From contig CANJIV010000009.1 in NCBI GenBank assembly GCA_947474595.1, positions 1-64,000 on the forward strand: 64,000 bases of DNA. Reading direction: 5' to 3'. Made by a program: the position numbers and the translations under genes. This stretch comes from Solirubrobacterales bacterium (GTDB lineage: Bacteria > Actinomycetota > Thermoleophilia > Solirubrobacterales > Solirubrobacteraceae). Positions within the stretch are counted from its first letter, which is position 1, and the number at the start of each line of letters is the position of its first letter. The notes under the pieces were generated by a model. It searched no databases, was not told where the DNA came from, and saw only the letters and a list, made by a program, of their open reading frames with translations. Positions 53,113-62,174 of the stretch are shown piece by piece.

Positions 53113-54522
53113 ATGGGCAAACTTAAGACCGTCTTCGTTGTCGTCGTGGCTGTTTTCGCAGCGGCTAGCGCCACTGGCGCTAGCGCGGCCCCCCCGACCG
53201 TTGTGAAGGTCGGCTCTCTGCCGGAAACGCCTTCTAAATACAACAAGGTCTTCATCACCAAATACGGCCGTGCAAGCGCAAAGAACGTCCTCCTACTAAT
53301 CCCTGGGACCAGCGGCGGGGCGGCTAACTTCTCGCTGATCGGGCCAGAGATAGCGCGACAGATACCGGAAATCCAGGTCTGGGCGATGGACCGTCGCGAG
53401 CAGGCGCTGGAGGACAACTCGATGATGATCAAGGCCTTAGCTGGCACGGCGACTCCTCAGCAAGCACTTGACTACTACCTCGGGTGGGTCCTCAATCCGG
53501 CGCAGAAAGATAAGTTTGTACCGCTTAAGGCCAAGGACTATGCCTTCATGAAGAACTGGGGCATGAAGATGCAACTAGAGGATGCTCGCGCCGTGATCAT
53601 GGAGGCCAAGAGGGCCGGCAAGACGGTGATCCTCGGCGGCCACTCGCTAGGGGCCTCAATGGCGGCGGCGTATGCGACGTGGGATTTTCACGGCCACCCC
53701 GGCTATAAAGACATCGCAGCCATCGTCGCCATAGATGGTGGGCTCGGCGGGACCTTTAATTCCATAAGCACCGCCGCGAGCGCCAAGAAGGCCCTCGCGA
53801 GCCTCGACGTCACAACCGCTACCCCCGACGGGCCGTGGGCCAATCTCTTACGCATTCCTGGGTTCGCTTGGGTGGCGGGGCCATTCGTTCAGATAGGCGC
53901 GTTGGCGGCTATTAAAGATCCAAACCAGCTCTCGATACTTGGCAGCTACCCACTCCTGCCGGCTTATCTAAAGGCTGATATCCCAACCACCAACGAGGGC
54001 GCTCTCGGTTACGCCTTAGACAGTGACAGCTCACCAAAGGCGCTCTCGTTGATTCAAGTGCGTGCTGGTCATCTGGCAAGCAGCGGTAATCCGCGCGGCT
54101 GGAAAAACGGTGAAGTGACGACGGTCGAGAACCTCGCCAAGGCGTTTGCAGGCGACCGCTATGGCACCAACGGCGTTGACCTCTATTTCCCGCTGCGCCT
54201 CAGCGTTGATATCGCCGGCGCGAGTTCGATGGACCCAAAGAGTCCCGCCGCCAAGGTGCTCGGGCTTCGCCTCTTACACCTCAAGGATGTCGACATCCCT
54301 TACTACGTCTTCCAAACGTCACTGACCGGTAGTCGCAACGGTGTGGCTAATGGCGCAAGGAACTTTGCCGCTCGGTCTAAGGTCCCCAAGAGCGGCCTCG
54401 TGATCGTCGATGCGAAGGCAACTACGAGCCACCTGGACCCCCTCTTGTCTCCCCCGAAGACCAACGACTTTCTCAAGACTGTTGTTGTTTTCCTACGCAA
54501 CAAGATTAAGCTCGCAAGGTAG
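53113..54522 (+). CDS. Secreted alpha/beta-hydrolase
   Basis: 469 residues. A signal peptide (KTVFVVVVAVFAAASATG, cleavage near ASA-A) precedes an alpha/beta-hydrolase domain with LLLIPGTSGGAANF at the oxyanion strand and the nucleophile elbow GGHSLGAS (Ser178). The conserved acid and His are less clear; a His in TTSHLDPL near the C-terminus is a candidate. Large insertions make it longer than typical lipases. Ester or polyester cleavage outside the cell is likely, the substrate unknown. Confidence 0.75.
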   Translation: MGKLKTVFVVVVAVFAAASATGASAAPPTVVKVGSLPETPSKYNKVFITKYGRASAKNVLLLIPGTSGGAANFSLIGPEIARQIPEIQVWAMDRREQALEDNSMMIKALAGTATPQQALDYYLGWVLNPAQKDKFVPLKAKDYAFMKNWGMKMQLEDARAVIMEAKRAGKTVILGGHSLGASMAAAYATWDFHGHPGYKDIAAIVAIDGGLGGTFNSISTAASAKKALASLDVTTATPDGPWANLLRIPGFAWVAGPFVQIGALAAIKDPNQLSILGSYPLLPAYLKADIPTTNEGALGYALDSDSSPKALSLIQVRAGHLASSGNPRGWKNGEVTTVENLAKAFAGDRYGTNGVDLYFPLRLSVDIAGASSMDPKSPAAKVLGLRLLHLKDVDIPYYVFQTSLTGSRNGVANGARNFAARSKVPKSGLVIVDAKATTSHLDPLLSPPKTNDFLKTVVVFLRNKIKLAR

Positions 54523-54532
54523 CGGTTAGACG

Positions 54533-54619
54533 ATGGCCCCATCATGGATCTGGATGCAAGCGGCGATCGTTGTTTTCGTCGTGGCCGGGATGATCGTCGC
54601 CGCAGTCAAGCTTATTTAG
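54533..54619 (+). CDS. 28-residue single-helix membrane peptide
   Basis: ATG at 54533 to TAG at 54617-54619, ten bases after the hydrolase stop. The product begins MAPSWIWMQ and continues as one hydrophobic helix (AAIVVFVVAGMIVAA) ending KLI. The composition fits a small membrane peptide and not chance coding, but there is no strong ribosome site and no family I can name. Confidence 0.4.
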   Translation: MAPSWIWMQAAIVVFVVAGMIVAAVKLI

Positions 54620-54714
54620 GTCAAGTGCGCCCGAGCGTGGTGGCCGCATCCACACGCGACTGCGATTGCTCAATATGATCATCCTAGGCAGGCGACAGCT
54701 GTAGGAGGAGAGAT

Positions 54715-55158
54715 ATGTTCAGCTCGATTGTTGTTGGAACCGATGGGTCAGAGACAGCCAACGAAGCGGTGCGCCAAGCGGTAGAGCTCGCCAAGAGCAC
54801 AGGGGCGTCACTAGATATTGTCAGCGCCTACGAGCCCGTATCGGGTCAGAGGCTGCGCGACGAGCGCACGCAGGTTCCCAAAGACGTCGAGTGGATGATC
54901 AATCCGCGCCAAGATGTCGATCACACACTCGTCGCCGCGGCGAAGCTGGCGCAGGCCGCTGGAGTAACCGTCAAGACTCACGCTCGCGAGGGCGATCCTG
55001 CCGACTGCATCCTCGATGTTGCCGAGGAGACCAGCGCGGGCCTAATCATCGTCGGCAACAAAGGGATGACAGGAGCCAAGCGGTTTCTTTTGGGCTCGGT
55101 CCCAAACAAGATCTCTCATCACGCACCTTGTTCGGTGATGATTATCCGCACGACCTAA
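54715..55158 (+). CDS. Universal stress protein (UspA family)
   Basis: 147 residues. FSSIVVGTDGSETANEAVR at the start and the ATP-binding block GNKGMTGAKRFLLGSVPNK, with G-2x-G-9x-G(S), put it in the nucleotide-binding Usp class. A strong ribosome site (AGGAGGAGAG) precedes the ATG. It ends 12 bases from the convergent subtilase gene. Confidence 0.92.
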   Translation: MFSSIVVGTDGSETANEAVRQAVELAKSTGASLDIVSAYEPVSGQRLRDERTQVPKDVEWMINPRQDVDHTLVAAAKLAQAAGVTVKTHAREGDPADCILDVAEETSAGLIIVGNKGMTGAKRFLLGSVPNKISHHAPCSVMIIRTT

Positions 55159-55170
55159 GGCGAGCCAGAG

Positions 55171-56583
55171 CTACCGACTCCTAGCACTCTTGGCGGGCTC
55201 TGTTGGTTTCGCCGGCTTTACCGCAGCAGCTGTGGCCTTGGCCGCGTCGAGCAGGCCATATCCGTATCGGTCGTCGTATCCAGGGGCGCCGAGATCGCGA
55301 GCGGTGGCCTTGAGCCTTCTCTCGACCGCTGCGGCGCTCGGCTTGGCGCCGAGCACGCCACTGGCGATAACCAGGGCGGCCGCGGCTGCTACGTGTGGCG
55401 AGGACATCGAGGTCCCCTGAAACTCTGGGACAAGAGAGAAGACCTTTACCGAATCCTTGAAGGTCAACTGGAAGACATCCGAGCCGGGGGGGTCCAGCGG
55501 GCGACAGTTGGGATCCGTAGCGACACTCGCGTCGCTGCCGCCACCTGGGGCTACGAGGTCTAGTCCGAAGCCTTGGTTTGAGTAGTCGGCTTGGCAGAGG
55601 TGCTCTGTCGTGGCACCGACCGAGATGACCCCGATGGCGTTCGCCGGGTATGCGACGGTCTGGCTAGCTTCGTTACCTGAAGCAGCGACGATTACCACGC
55701 CACGAGAGCGGGCGTAGTTGATCGCGCCGATGACAGTGGGGATTTGGGTCGCGTCAACGCCCATATCGAACTCAAGGCTAAGGTTGATTACCTTCGCTCC
55801 GTGGCTCGCTGCCCAACGGATGCCAGCAGCAATATCGGCCGCATCTCCCATCCCTTCATCATCGAGCACGCGCACAGCCATCAGCTTCGCTCCGTAGGCC
55901 AGGCCCGTGAGTGAAACGCCGTTGTTGGTTCGCTCGGCTACTACTCCAGCCACGAACGTTCCGTGTCCACTGCCGTCGTTGGGATGTGAGTCACGGTCAA
56001 CAAAGTCATAACCAGGCACGAACTGGCTGGTCAGGAAGTCTGGAGAGCGACGGAATATGCCGCGATTTTCGTAGGCGACCCCTGAATCGAGCACCGCAAC
56101 GACGACGCCTTTGCCGCCCGCCTTGCCAACGAGAGCTAGGTTGCGCCAAGCATCGGGAGCGTTAACGCTCGCGGGGCCAATGAAGTTCCACTGAACCTTG
56201 CGCCAGTTGCGCGCTCCCCCGAGGCCCGGATCGTTGGGGATGTAGCTACTCGCGTGGGCTATGTAGTTAGGAACCGCGTAGAGCACCGCGCCGCTGGACT
56301 GTAGCTCGCTGGCGGCCTCAGCGACACTTTGGCCGGGTTGAACTTCGACCACCTGTGTTGTTGGGGCAGGTGGCGCGGCTGCGACTACGACATCAGCGGC
56401 GGCTTGAATCGATTCTTGCTGCACTGCCGTCGTTCCGTCGGCATAGCCGACAATCAACTCACCAGGTCGATACGTCGCTGCACCGGACGTCTGCTCGGCA
56501 CTAGCGGTGGCACTCCCGATCCCAAGGGCGGCGATTGCCACCAGGCAGGCTAGAAGTAAGCGAGTGGAGTAGGGAGAGTGCAT
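55171..56583 (-). CDS. Secreted S8 subtilase
   Basis: 470 residues. Signal peptide (LLLACLVAIAALGIGSATASA), a propeptide to about residue 115, then the subtilase domain with catalytic triad Asp166 (VAVLDSGV), His207 (GSGHGTFVAG) and Ser392 (GTSMSSPHVA), and the oxyanion Asn in ASGNEA. The last 30 residues are Lys/Pro/Ala-rich (VKPAKPTEPAKSARSR), a possible cell-wall contact. It is secreted and probably degrades extracellular protein. Confidence 0.93.
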   Translation of the reverse strand: MHSPYSTRLLLACLVAIAALGIGSATASAEQTSGAATYRPGELIVGYADGTTAVQQESIQAAADVVVAAAPPAPTTQVVEVQPGQSVAEAASELQSSGAVLYAVPNYIAHASSYIPNDPGLGGARNWRKVQWNFIGPASVNAPDAWRNLALVGKAGGKGVVVAVLDSGVAYENRGIFRRSPDFLTSQFVPGYDFVDRDSHPNDGSGHGTFVAGVVAERTNNGVSLTGLAYGAKLMAVRVLDDEGMGDAADIAAGIRWAASHGAKVINLSLEFDMGVDATQIPTVIGAINYARSRGVVIVAASGNEASQTVAYPANAIGVISVGATTEHLCQADYSNQGFGLDLVAPGGGSDASVATDPNCRPLDPPGSDVFQLTFKDSVKVFSLVPEFQGTSMSSPHVAAAAALVIASGVLGAKPSAAAVERRLKATARDLGAPGYDDRYGYGLLDAAKATAAAVKPAKPTEPAKSARSR

Positions 56584-56715
56584 GTAGTTACGAGGGCCGA
56601 CGACGACGCGCGTCGTACTTATAAGACATTATCGAAGGGCAAAAGTTGCTCTGCGTACACACAATCGTAGAGAGACGGTCGGTGTAGTAGCTCCGATAAC
56701 CCACGAAACACTTGC

Positions 56716-57180
56716 ATGCAGAGTAGATTCTTCCCACGCGATGAACATTTCATGCGACTTGCTTTGCGCGAGGCCCAACGCGCTGGCGAACACGACGACG
56801 TCCCAGTAGGCGCGGTCGTTGTGCATGACGGGGAGGTGATCGCAAGCGGCCACAATGAGCGTGAGCTGCGCCAGGACCCGACCGCCCATGCCGAGATCAT
56901 CGCCTTACGCGAAGCCGCTGGCCGGTTGGGCAGCTGGAGGATCCTGGAATCTGTGCTCTATGTGACGCTTGAGCCTTGTGCGATGTGTGCTGGGGCAATC
57001 GTTTTGTCCCGGGTACCAAGGGTTGTATTTGCAGCATCCGATCCGAAGGCAGGTGCTGCTGGCAGCGTGTTTGACCTCTTGGCAGAGCCGCGGCTAAATC
57101 ACCGTCCGGAGGTTAGCGCCGGGCTTCTGGCCCAGGAGGCTGGAGATCTCCTGCGAGAGTTTTTCTCCGGTCGGCGCTAG
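56716..57180 (+). CDS. tadA: tRNA-specific adenosine deaminase
   Basis: 154 residues with the zinc/catalytic set His58 and Glu60 in PTAHAEII, and Cys88 and Cys91 in LEPCAMCAGA. It converts A34 to inosine in tRNA-Arg(ACG). The start could also be the Met at codon 13 (56752), which begins the conserved part MRLALREAQRAG. It lies 84 bases before tRNA-Ser(CGA), a frequent neighbourhood for tadA. Confidence 0.93.
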   Translation: MQSRFFPRDEHFMRLALREAQRAGEHDDVPVGAVVVHDGEVIASGHNERELRQDPTAHAEIIALREAAGRLGSWRILESVLYVTLEPCAMCAGAIVLSRVPRVVFAASDPKAGAAGSVFDLLAEPRLNHRPEVSAGLLAQEAGDLLREFFSGRR

Positions 57181-57264
57181 GCGACAGGTCGGGCGACCCG
57201 ACGTCACTTCGGGGAAGAGCGCCCAATCGCTAGGCTTGAGGATCGCGCCGCGGTGGCGCGTCAC

Positions 57265-57354
57265 GGAGGGGTGCCGGAGCGGTTGAACGGGGCAGTCTCG
57301 AAAACTGTTGTGCGGGTAACCCCTGTACCGAGGGTTCGAATCCCTCCCCCTCCG
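57265..57354 (+). tRNA. tRNA-Ser(CGA)
   Basis: 90 bases. Acceptor stem GGAGGGG/CCCCTCC with discriminator G, D-arm GCCGGAGCGGTTGAAC, anticodon loop TCTCGAAAA with anticodon CGA, long variable arm, T-loop GGTTCGAATCC. CCA is not encoded. The last 43 bases, plus three flanking bases, are duplicated exactly at 60132-60177. Confidence 0.96.
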
Positions 57355-57357
57355 CTT
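57312..57357 (+). repeat. tRNA-derived direct repeat, left copy
   Basis: 46 bases from the variable arm to three bases past the end of tRNA-Ser(CGA), identical to 60132-60177. The upstream 8-9 bases also match apart from one substitution and one indel. This is the pattern left by elements that integrate into a tRNA 3' end. Confidence 0.85.
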
Positions 57358-57406
57358 GGTTGCTGCGCATCCTCGATAGATGCAAGTTAGAATCACTGAG
57401 AGTTCA

Positions 57407-60001
57407 ATGATGACTTCACCAATTCGGGGCAATTCGAAAAGGTATCAGCGCGTTTTGATGCTCTTTCTGCTGCTCTGCGCTGGACTTCTTGCCCTGCTTC
57501 CAGGATCGGCCCAGGCGGCCGGAACTTCAAGCAATTACATCGTGCTTTACGACAGCGGCGACGGCCTCTCGCAGAAGGTGGCTAGCGAGGAGGCTCGCGG
57601 CAACGATGTCCAGGACGTCTTCCGTAGCGCCGTGAAGGGATATGTCGCTTCACTCGACTCGGCCGACGTTGCTCGGCTACGCGCCCAAGATGGCGTGCTC
57701 CTTGTTGAGAAGGACAAGCCGGTCGAAGTGCTCAGCGCCGGGACGCGCAGTGGGGTCGCATCCTCGTGGGGCCTCGACCGCATCGACCAGCGCTCACTCC
57801 CGCTCGATAACCAGATCTCGACCAGCCAAAACGGCTTCGGTGTAACCGCCTACATCATCGACAGCGGCATTCTCGCAACCCACACACAGTTCGGCGGCCG
57901 CGTGACAGCCGGCTACGACGCAATCGGTGACGGGCAGAACACGAACGACTGCAACGGCCATGGTACGCACGTCGCCGGCACGGTCGGCGGCTCAACCTAC
58001 GGCGTTGCGCCGGAAGTATCGCTGGTTGCAGTCCGCGTCGTTAACTGCAGCGGCTCGGGTTCGACTGCCGGCGTGATCGCAGGGATCAACTGGGCGACAG
58101 CAAACCACGCCGCGGGCGTTGCGGCAGTCGCCAACATGAGTCTCCGCGGCGGTTACTCAGCCGCACTCAATACCGCGACGGAGAACGCAATTGCCGACGG
58201 CATCACTTTCGCCGTTGCCGCCGGGAACGAGAACGCCAACGCCTGCAGTTACTCGCCTGCCTCGGCGCCGAACGCACTGACGGTCGGTTCGACAGGTTCG
58301 CCAGGTTGGGGAGATGATCGCTCCGATGATCGCACCTACTTCTCCAACTGGGGAAGCTGCGTCGACATCTTTGCGCCGGGCGGCTTTATCACTTCGGCTT
58401 GGATAGGCTCGACGACGGCCACTGACTCGATCTCCGGCACATCGATGGCATCACCACACGTCGCTGGCGCTGCTGCTCTGCTGCTCTCGGCCAACCCTTC
58501 GAGCACGCCCGCTCAGGTCGCTACTGCGATCGGCAACGCCGCAACTACCGGCGTCGTTAGCGACGCTGGCGTCGGCTCGCCGAACCGCCTGCTTTACGTC
58601 ACACCAGCAGCCGTGATCGCCGCGCCAGCCGGCCTTGTTGCAACGCCCGGTGATGGCAGCGCGAGCATCGCGTTCACGCTCGGCTCGGCGATCACGAACT
58701 ACGAATACTCAACCGATGATGGGGCGACGTGGACAACACGCAGCCCCACCTCAGCCAGCACGCCGATCGCGATCGCAGGCCTAGCCAACGGCACCACTTA
58801 CCAAATCAAACTACGAGCGATCAACGATGTTGGAACCGGCAGCGCATCGACCGCCGTTAGCGTCACGCCAGCCGCTGCGCCAAACCCGCCATCCAGCCTT
58901 TTTGCAACGCCCGGTGATGGCAGCGCAAGCATCGCGTTCATTCCTGGATATGAAAATGGTGCTGAGATCACCAACTACGCATACTCGACCGATAACGGCG
59001 GGTCGTGGACAACACGCAGCCCCACCTCAGCCGCCTCTCCAATCGCCATCACCGGCCTGAGTAACGGCACCACATACCAAATCAAACTACGCGCCATCAA
59101 CAGCGCTGGAACCGGTAGCGAAGGCTTCGCGGTAAACGTCACACCAGCCGCTGCGCCGGCCGCGCCAACGTCGCTTTCCGCTATCGCTGGCAACGCCAGC
59201 GCGTCGATCGCGTTCACGCCCGGCTCAAACAACGGCAGCGCGATCAGCGATTACGAGTACTCCTTAGACGGAGGTACGAACTGGGTGTCCAGCGGTACTG
59301 CTTCGTCGCCGGTCGTGATCACCGGCCTCACCAACGGCACCACGTATTCGGTCCTTCTGCGCGCTGTGAACGGCGCTGGCGACGGGAAGGGAGCTGCTTC
59401 GGTCCCTGTGAGCGTCACACCAGCGACGGTGCCCGCCGCGCCGACCAGCCTTGTTGTGACGCCCGGGAGTGGCAGCGCAAGCATCGCGTTCACGCCCGGC
59501 TCGGACAACGGCAGCGCGATCACCACCTATGAGTACTCATTGAATGGTGGTGAGTGGCGAGCGCTCAGCTCGCCCGACAACTCCTCACCGATCACAATCA
59601 CCGGCCTCACCAACGGCACCACCTATTCGGTCCGCCTGCGCGCTGTGAACGGCGCCGGTGACGGGAAGGGCGCCGCCTCGAGTGCGGTCAGCGTGAAGCC
59701 AGTGGCGCCCGTCGTGCCGCCAGCAAAGCCGGCTGTTGTGTGGTCATCGTCGACGAAAGAGAAGAGCGTGACCGCGCTGATCACCCCCACCACCGGTGTT
59801 ACTTACGCGCTCACCGCGAAGAGCGGCATCAAAACGAAGACCGGCGCCTGCAAAAACGTCACGATCAAACAAGGCAAAGCGAACGTCACGCGCCGCTCCT
59901 GCACCTTCAAACTCACAAACGGCACCTGGCTTGCTTCCATAACGCCAGCAAAGGGCGCGGTCAAGGGCACCGCCAGCAGCAAGAGCTACAGCTTCAAGTA
60001 G
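57407..60001 (+). CDS. Secreted S8 subtilase with four fibronectin type III repeats
   Basis: 864 residues from the ATG at 57407 (GAGAG upstream); a start at 57380 would add nine. Signal peptide (VLMLFLLLCAGLLALLPG), inhibitor I9 propeptide, and a proteinase K/aqualysin-like domain with Asp152 (YIIDSGI), His185 (NGHGTHVAG) and Ser346 (SGTSMASPHVAG). From about residue 405 come four FN3 repeats built on PGDGSASIAF, TNYEYSxDxG and ITGLxNGTTY, then a 90-residue Lys/Thr-rich end domain. FN3 domains should hold the enzyme to a surface or substrate. It is the only gene between the intact tRNA-Ser(CGA) and its 3' duplicate. Confidence 0.93.
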   Translation: MMTSPIRGNSKRYQRVLMLFLLLCAGLLALLPGSAQAAGTSSNYIVLYDSGDGLSQKVASEEARGNDVQDVFRSAVKGYVASLDSADVARLRAQDGVLLVEKDKPVEVLSAGTRSGVASSWGLDRIDQRSLPLDNQISTSQNGFGVTAYIIDSGILATHTQFGGRVTAGYDAIGDGQNTNDCNGHGTHVAGTVGGSTYGVAPEVSLVAVRVVNCSGSGSTAGVIAGINWATANHAAGVAAVANMSLRGGYSAALNTATENAIADGITFAVAAGNENANACSYSPASAPNALTVGSTGSPGWGDDRSDDRTYFSNWGSCVDIFAPGGFITSAWIGSTTATDSISGTSMASPHVAGAAALLLSANPSSTPAQVATAIGNAATTGVVSDAGVGSPNRLLYVTPAAVIAAPAGLVATPGDGSASIAFTLGSAITNYEYSTDDGATWTTRSPTSASTPIAIAGLANGTTYQIKLRAINDVGTGSASTAVSVTPAAAPNPPSSLFATPGDGSASIAFIPGYENGAEITNYAYSTDNGGSWTTRSPTSAASPIAITGLSNGTTYQIKLRAINSAGTGSEGFAVNVTPAAAPAAPTSLSAIAGNASASIAFTPGSNNGSAISDYEYSLDGGTNWVSSGTASSPVVITGLTNGTTYSVLLRAVNGAGDGKGAASVPVSVTPATVPAAPTSLVVTPGSGSASIAFTPGSDNGSAITTYEYSLNGGEWRALSSPDNSSPITITGLTNGTTYSVRLRAVNGAGDGKGAASSAVSVKPVAPVVPPAKPAVVWSSSTKEKSVTALITPTTGVTYALTAKSGIKTKTGACKNVTIKQGKANVTRRSCTFKLTNGTWLASITPAKGAVKGTASSKSYSFK

Positions 60002-60120
60002 CGCCGCCGTTCGCGCGTTCCCAAAACCGTTCCCACGAACACACGGGCACCCCGGAAACCCAAGCAACTAAGCGGGAATCCTCGTTTTCTGGGGCAGACT
60101 AGATCACCTTCGATGACGAC

Positions 60121-60174
60121 GAAACTGTTGAGCGGGTAACCCCTGTACCGAGGGTTCGAATCCCTCCCCCTCCG
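60121..60174 (+). pseudogene. 3' fragment of tRNA-Ser(CGA)
   Basis: 54 bases equal to the 3' half of tRNA-Ser(CGA) from the anticodon 3' side (GAAACTGTTG) through variable arm, T-arm and acceptor strand to the discriminator G. It lacks the acceptor 5' strand, D-arm and anticodon, so it cannot be a tRNA. It is not followed by another tRNA gene. Confidence 0.9.
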
Positions 60175-60177
60175 CTT
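60132..60177 (+). repeat. tRNA-derived direct repeat, right copy
   Basis: 46 bases identical to 57312-57357, 2820 bases away, same orientation. Beyond GCTT the two flanks differ (GGTTGC against ACGTTC), so the repeat ends sharply. Confidence 0.85.
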
Positions 60178-60260
60178 ACGTTCCGTGATGGTTGGCTGAT
60201 GCCAACGCAACTGCCCAGTTCTGGGTCGCAACTAGGTAGGCATCACGTCATAATCCGGCC

Positions 60261-61061
60261 ATGATCAAATCTTCCGCTGTTCGAAAGTTCAAAGTAGGTT
60301 CACTCTTGACGCTCGTCGCTCTAGCTGCCGCTACGCTTCCAAGCGCGGCTTCAGCCGATCCGGGCGCCAGCGCCAGCAAGGCGACGAACTGGGTTCACAT
60401 CAGGGGTCTCGCAGTCGAGGTTGGTGCGCTGGAGAAGAATCTCGTCGGCGCCACGGTCGGCGTCGTTGAGAACAGCAAGTGGAAGACGAAGGTCAAGGCC
60501 AACGGTAGTTATGACCTCAAGGTGCCAGCGCTGACCACGGTCACGCGGTACTTCGACATCGGCGATCACCTGCGCATCTACACGCCGACGATCAGGACGA
60601 CCAAGACCGGCGTGCCGCGTTGGTCGAGCTTGAACGTCGCCCTGCCGAGCCTTTCGCTCGCACGACAGCTCGCTAACTTCATCAAGATTGAGATCGCAGA
60701 AGGTAAGGATGCTCCGAAGGACTGTGTCGTCGTACCGCTGGTGGCGATAAAGGCGTTCGAAACGATGACGCTCGCTCAGGTCCTCGCGCGCAACATGCTC
60801 GTCGGCGTCCCTGGGGCGAAGCCGACGATCAGCCCTACCAAGGGGATTAAGGCGCTGTTCGTCGGCGTTTCCTTAGCCAGCGGCAACTACACGCCCGATC
60901 CGGCACGAACAACGACGGATGCGTCTGGCTTGGCGATCTACATCGGCGTCAAGCCCGGTACATATAAGTTCTCAGCTACCAAGGCCGGCGAGAGATTCTC
61001 ATCCTTCACGGCTGTCTGCAAGCCGGGCCGCGTGATCTTCGGGGAGATCGGCCAACTGTAG
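60261..61061 (+). CDS. Secreted protein of unknown function
   Basis: 266 residues with a signal peptide (LLTLVALAAATLPSAASA). Two beta-rich segments resemble carboxypeptidase regulatory-like (CarboxypepD_reg) folds: VGATVGVVENSKWKTKVKANGSYDLKVPA and TTDASGLAIYIGVKPGTYKFSAT in parts. Two cysteines in the mature part (DCVVV and VCKPG) might bridge. No enzyme motif. It starts 84 bases after the tRNA fragment, the first gene outside the tRNA-bounded interval. Confidence 0.65.
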   Translation: MIKSSAVRKFKVGSLLTLVALAAATLPSAASADPGASASKATNWVHIRGLAVEVGALEKNLVGATVGVVENSKWKTKVKANGSYDLKVPALTTVTRYFDIGDHLRIYTPTIRTTKTGVPRWSSLNVALPSLSLARQLANFIKIEIAEGKDAPKDCVVVPLVAIKAFETMTLAQVLARNMLVGVPGAKPTISPTKGIKALFVGVSLASGNYTPDPARTTTDASGLAIYIGVKPGTYKFSATKAGERFSSFTAVCKPGRVIFGEIGQL

Positions 61062-61086
61062 ACAGAAGCGTCGGCCAACCGGCCAG

Positions 61087-61112
61087 CTAGGCGCCTGAGC
61101 TAGGTCGCCTAG
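61087..61112. terminator. Hairpin between convergent genes
   Basis: CTAGGCG (61087-61093) and CGCCTAG (61106-61112), a 7-bp perfect stem with 12-base loop, between a + strand gene ending at 61061 and a - strand gene ending at 61109. No T-run. Confidence 0.4.
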
Positions 61113-62086
61113 GGCCGGTAGTACAGCGGGACGCACCAATGGTTTTGGGCGACCCAGTCTGAATTAGGCATTTCAACGCTGTGGCCCATGATCCGGTGAC
61201 AAGGTTGGTCGTAGACCTTACCGGTGGACTTCTCAATCTCTGAGAGGACGATGTACTTATATAGGCCAGAGACCATTCCGTCGGGGAACTCCAGCCTCGC
61301 CGGGTAGATCGGGTCAAGCTCGCGACGCGCTACCTCGTTCTTCCACGTCACGATCTCCTCCATGCGCTCAGTCTGGACGAGGCCTAGCGCCGCCGTGAAC
61401 TCACTCATTCGGAAGTTCAGGCCGGCTACTTCGTGCTCAGGCTTGCCGTAGTTACGGTAGGCGCGAGCGAAGGCGATTAGGTCCTCGTTGCCTGAGACCA
61501 AGACGCCACCCTCGCCGGTTGAGATCGTCTTGGTCGCGTAGAGCGAGTAGATACCTGCGTCGCCCCATGTTCCAGGGCGACGGCCGTTCCAGGATGCCCC
61601 GTGGGCGTGGGCGCAATCCTCGATCAAGAAGATGCCCTCGGACTTACAGTAGGCCGCGATCTTTTCGATCTCAAAGGCGATATGGCCCCCAATGTGGACG
61701 ATGAAAGCTGCGCGCGGCTTGTGCTCTTGAGCTTTGCGCTCAAAGTCATCAAAGGAGAGGCAGAAATCATCACGGTTGCAGTCAACAAACGCCACATCGG
61801 CTCCTGCCGCTAGGGCTGCCAGGGGCGTAGCCATAAACGTGTTGGACGGACACAGCACCGTCTCGCCGCGTACTGCGGCGAACTCCAGCGCCGCCATCGC
61901 GCCGCCGGTCCAACTCGAAGTGGCCACTGCTGTGGCGGCGTTCCACTGCCCCCAAGCTGCTTCGAAGCGCTGTGTCAGGTCTCCCTCGGACCAGCGTTGG
62001 GAGTCGATGACTTCGTCCCAGAGCGTATGTAGGCGGTCGCGGTCGCGCTGGTCGAAGCCGATTGCAAACGAAGAGAAGTCATTCAT
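61109..62086 (-). CDS. DegT/DnrJ/EryC1-family aminotransferase
   Basis: 325 residues. PLP features: Asp157 in IEDCAHAHGA and Lys186 in YATKTISTGEGG, with PSNTFMATPLA and RNYGKPEHEVAGLNFRMSE downstream. The family aminates sugar nucleotides for surface polysaccharides. It is shorter than most (370-400) at both ends and its C-terminus ends soon after QNHWCVPLYY. No other sugar-nucleotide gene is nearby, so the substrate is not known. It precedes nothing else on its strand. Confidence 0.85.
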   Translation of the reverse strand: MNDFSSFAIGFDQRDRDRLHTLWDEVIDSQRWSEGDLTQRFEAAWGQWNAATAVATSSWTGGAMAALEFAAVRGETVLCPSNTFMATPLAALAAGADVAFVDCNRDDFCLSFDDFERKAQEHKPRAAFIVHIGGHIAFEIEKIAAYCKSEGIFLIEDCAHAHGASWNGRRPGTWGDAGIYSLYATKTISTGEGGVLVSGNEDLIAFARAYRNYGKPEHEVAGLNFRMSEFTAALGLVQTERMEEIVTWKNEVARRELDPIYPARLEFPDGMVSGLYKYIVLSEIEKSTGKVYDQPCHRIMGHSVEMPNSDWVAQNHWCVPLYYRP

Positions 62087-62174
62087 GGTCTAAGGGGGCG
62101 CGGTGGTTGGAGGCAGTGGTGAAGAAAAAGCCGCGGCGGCGGACCCTAGCAGCGCCGCGGGCGGCGGTCGCTGC

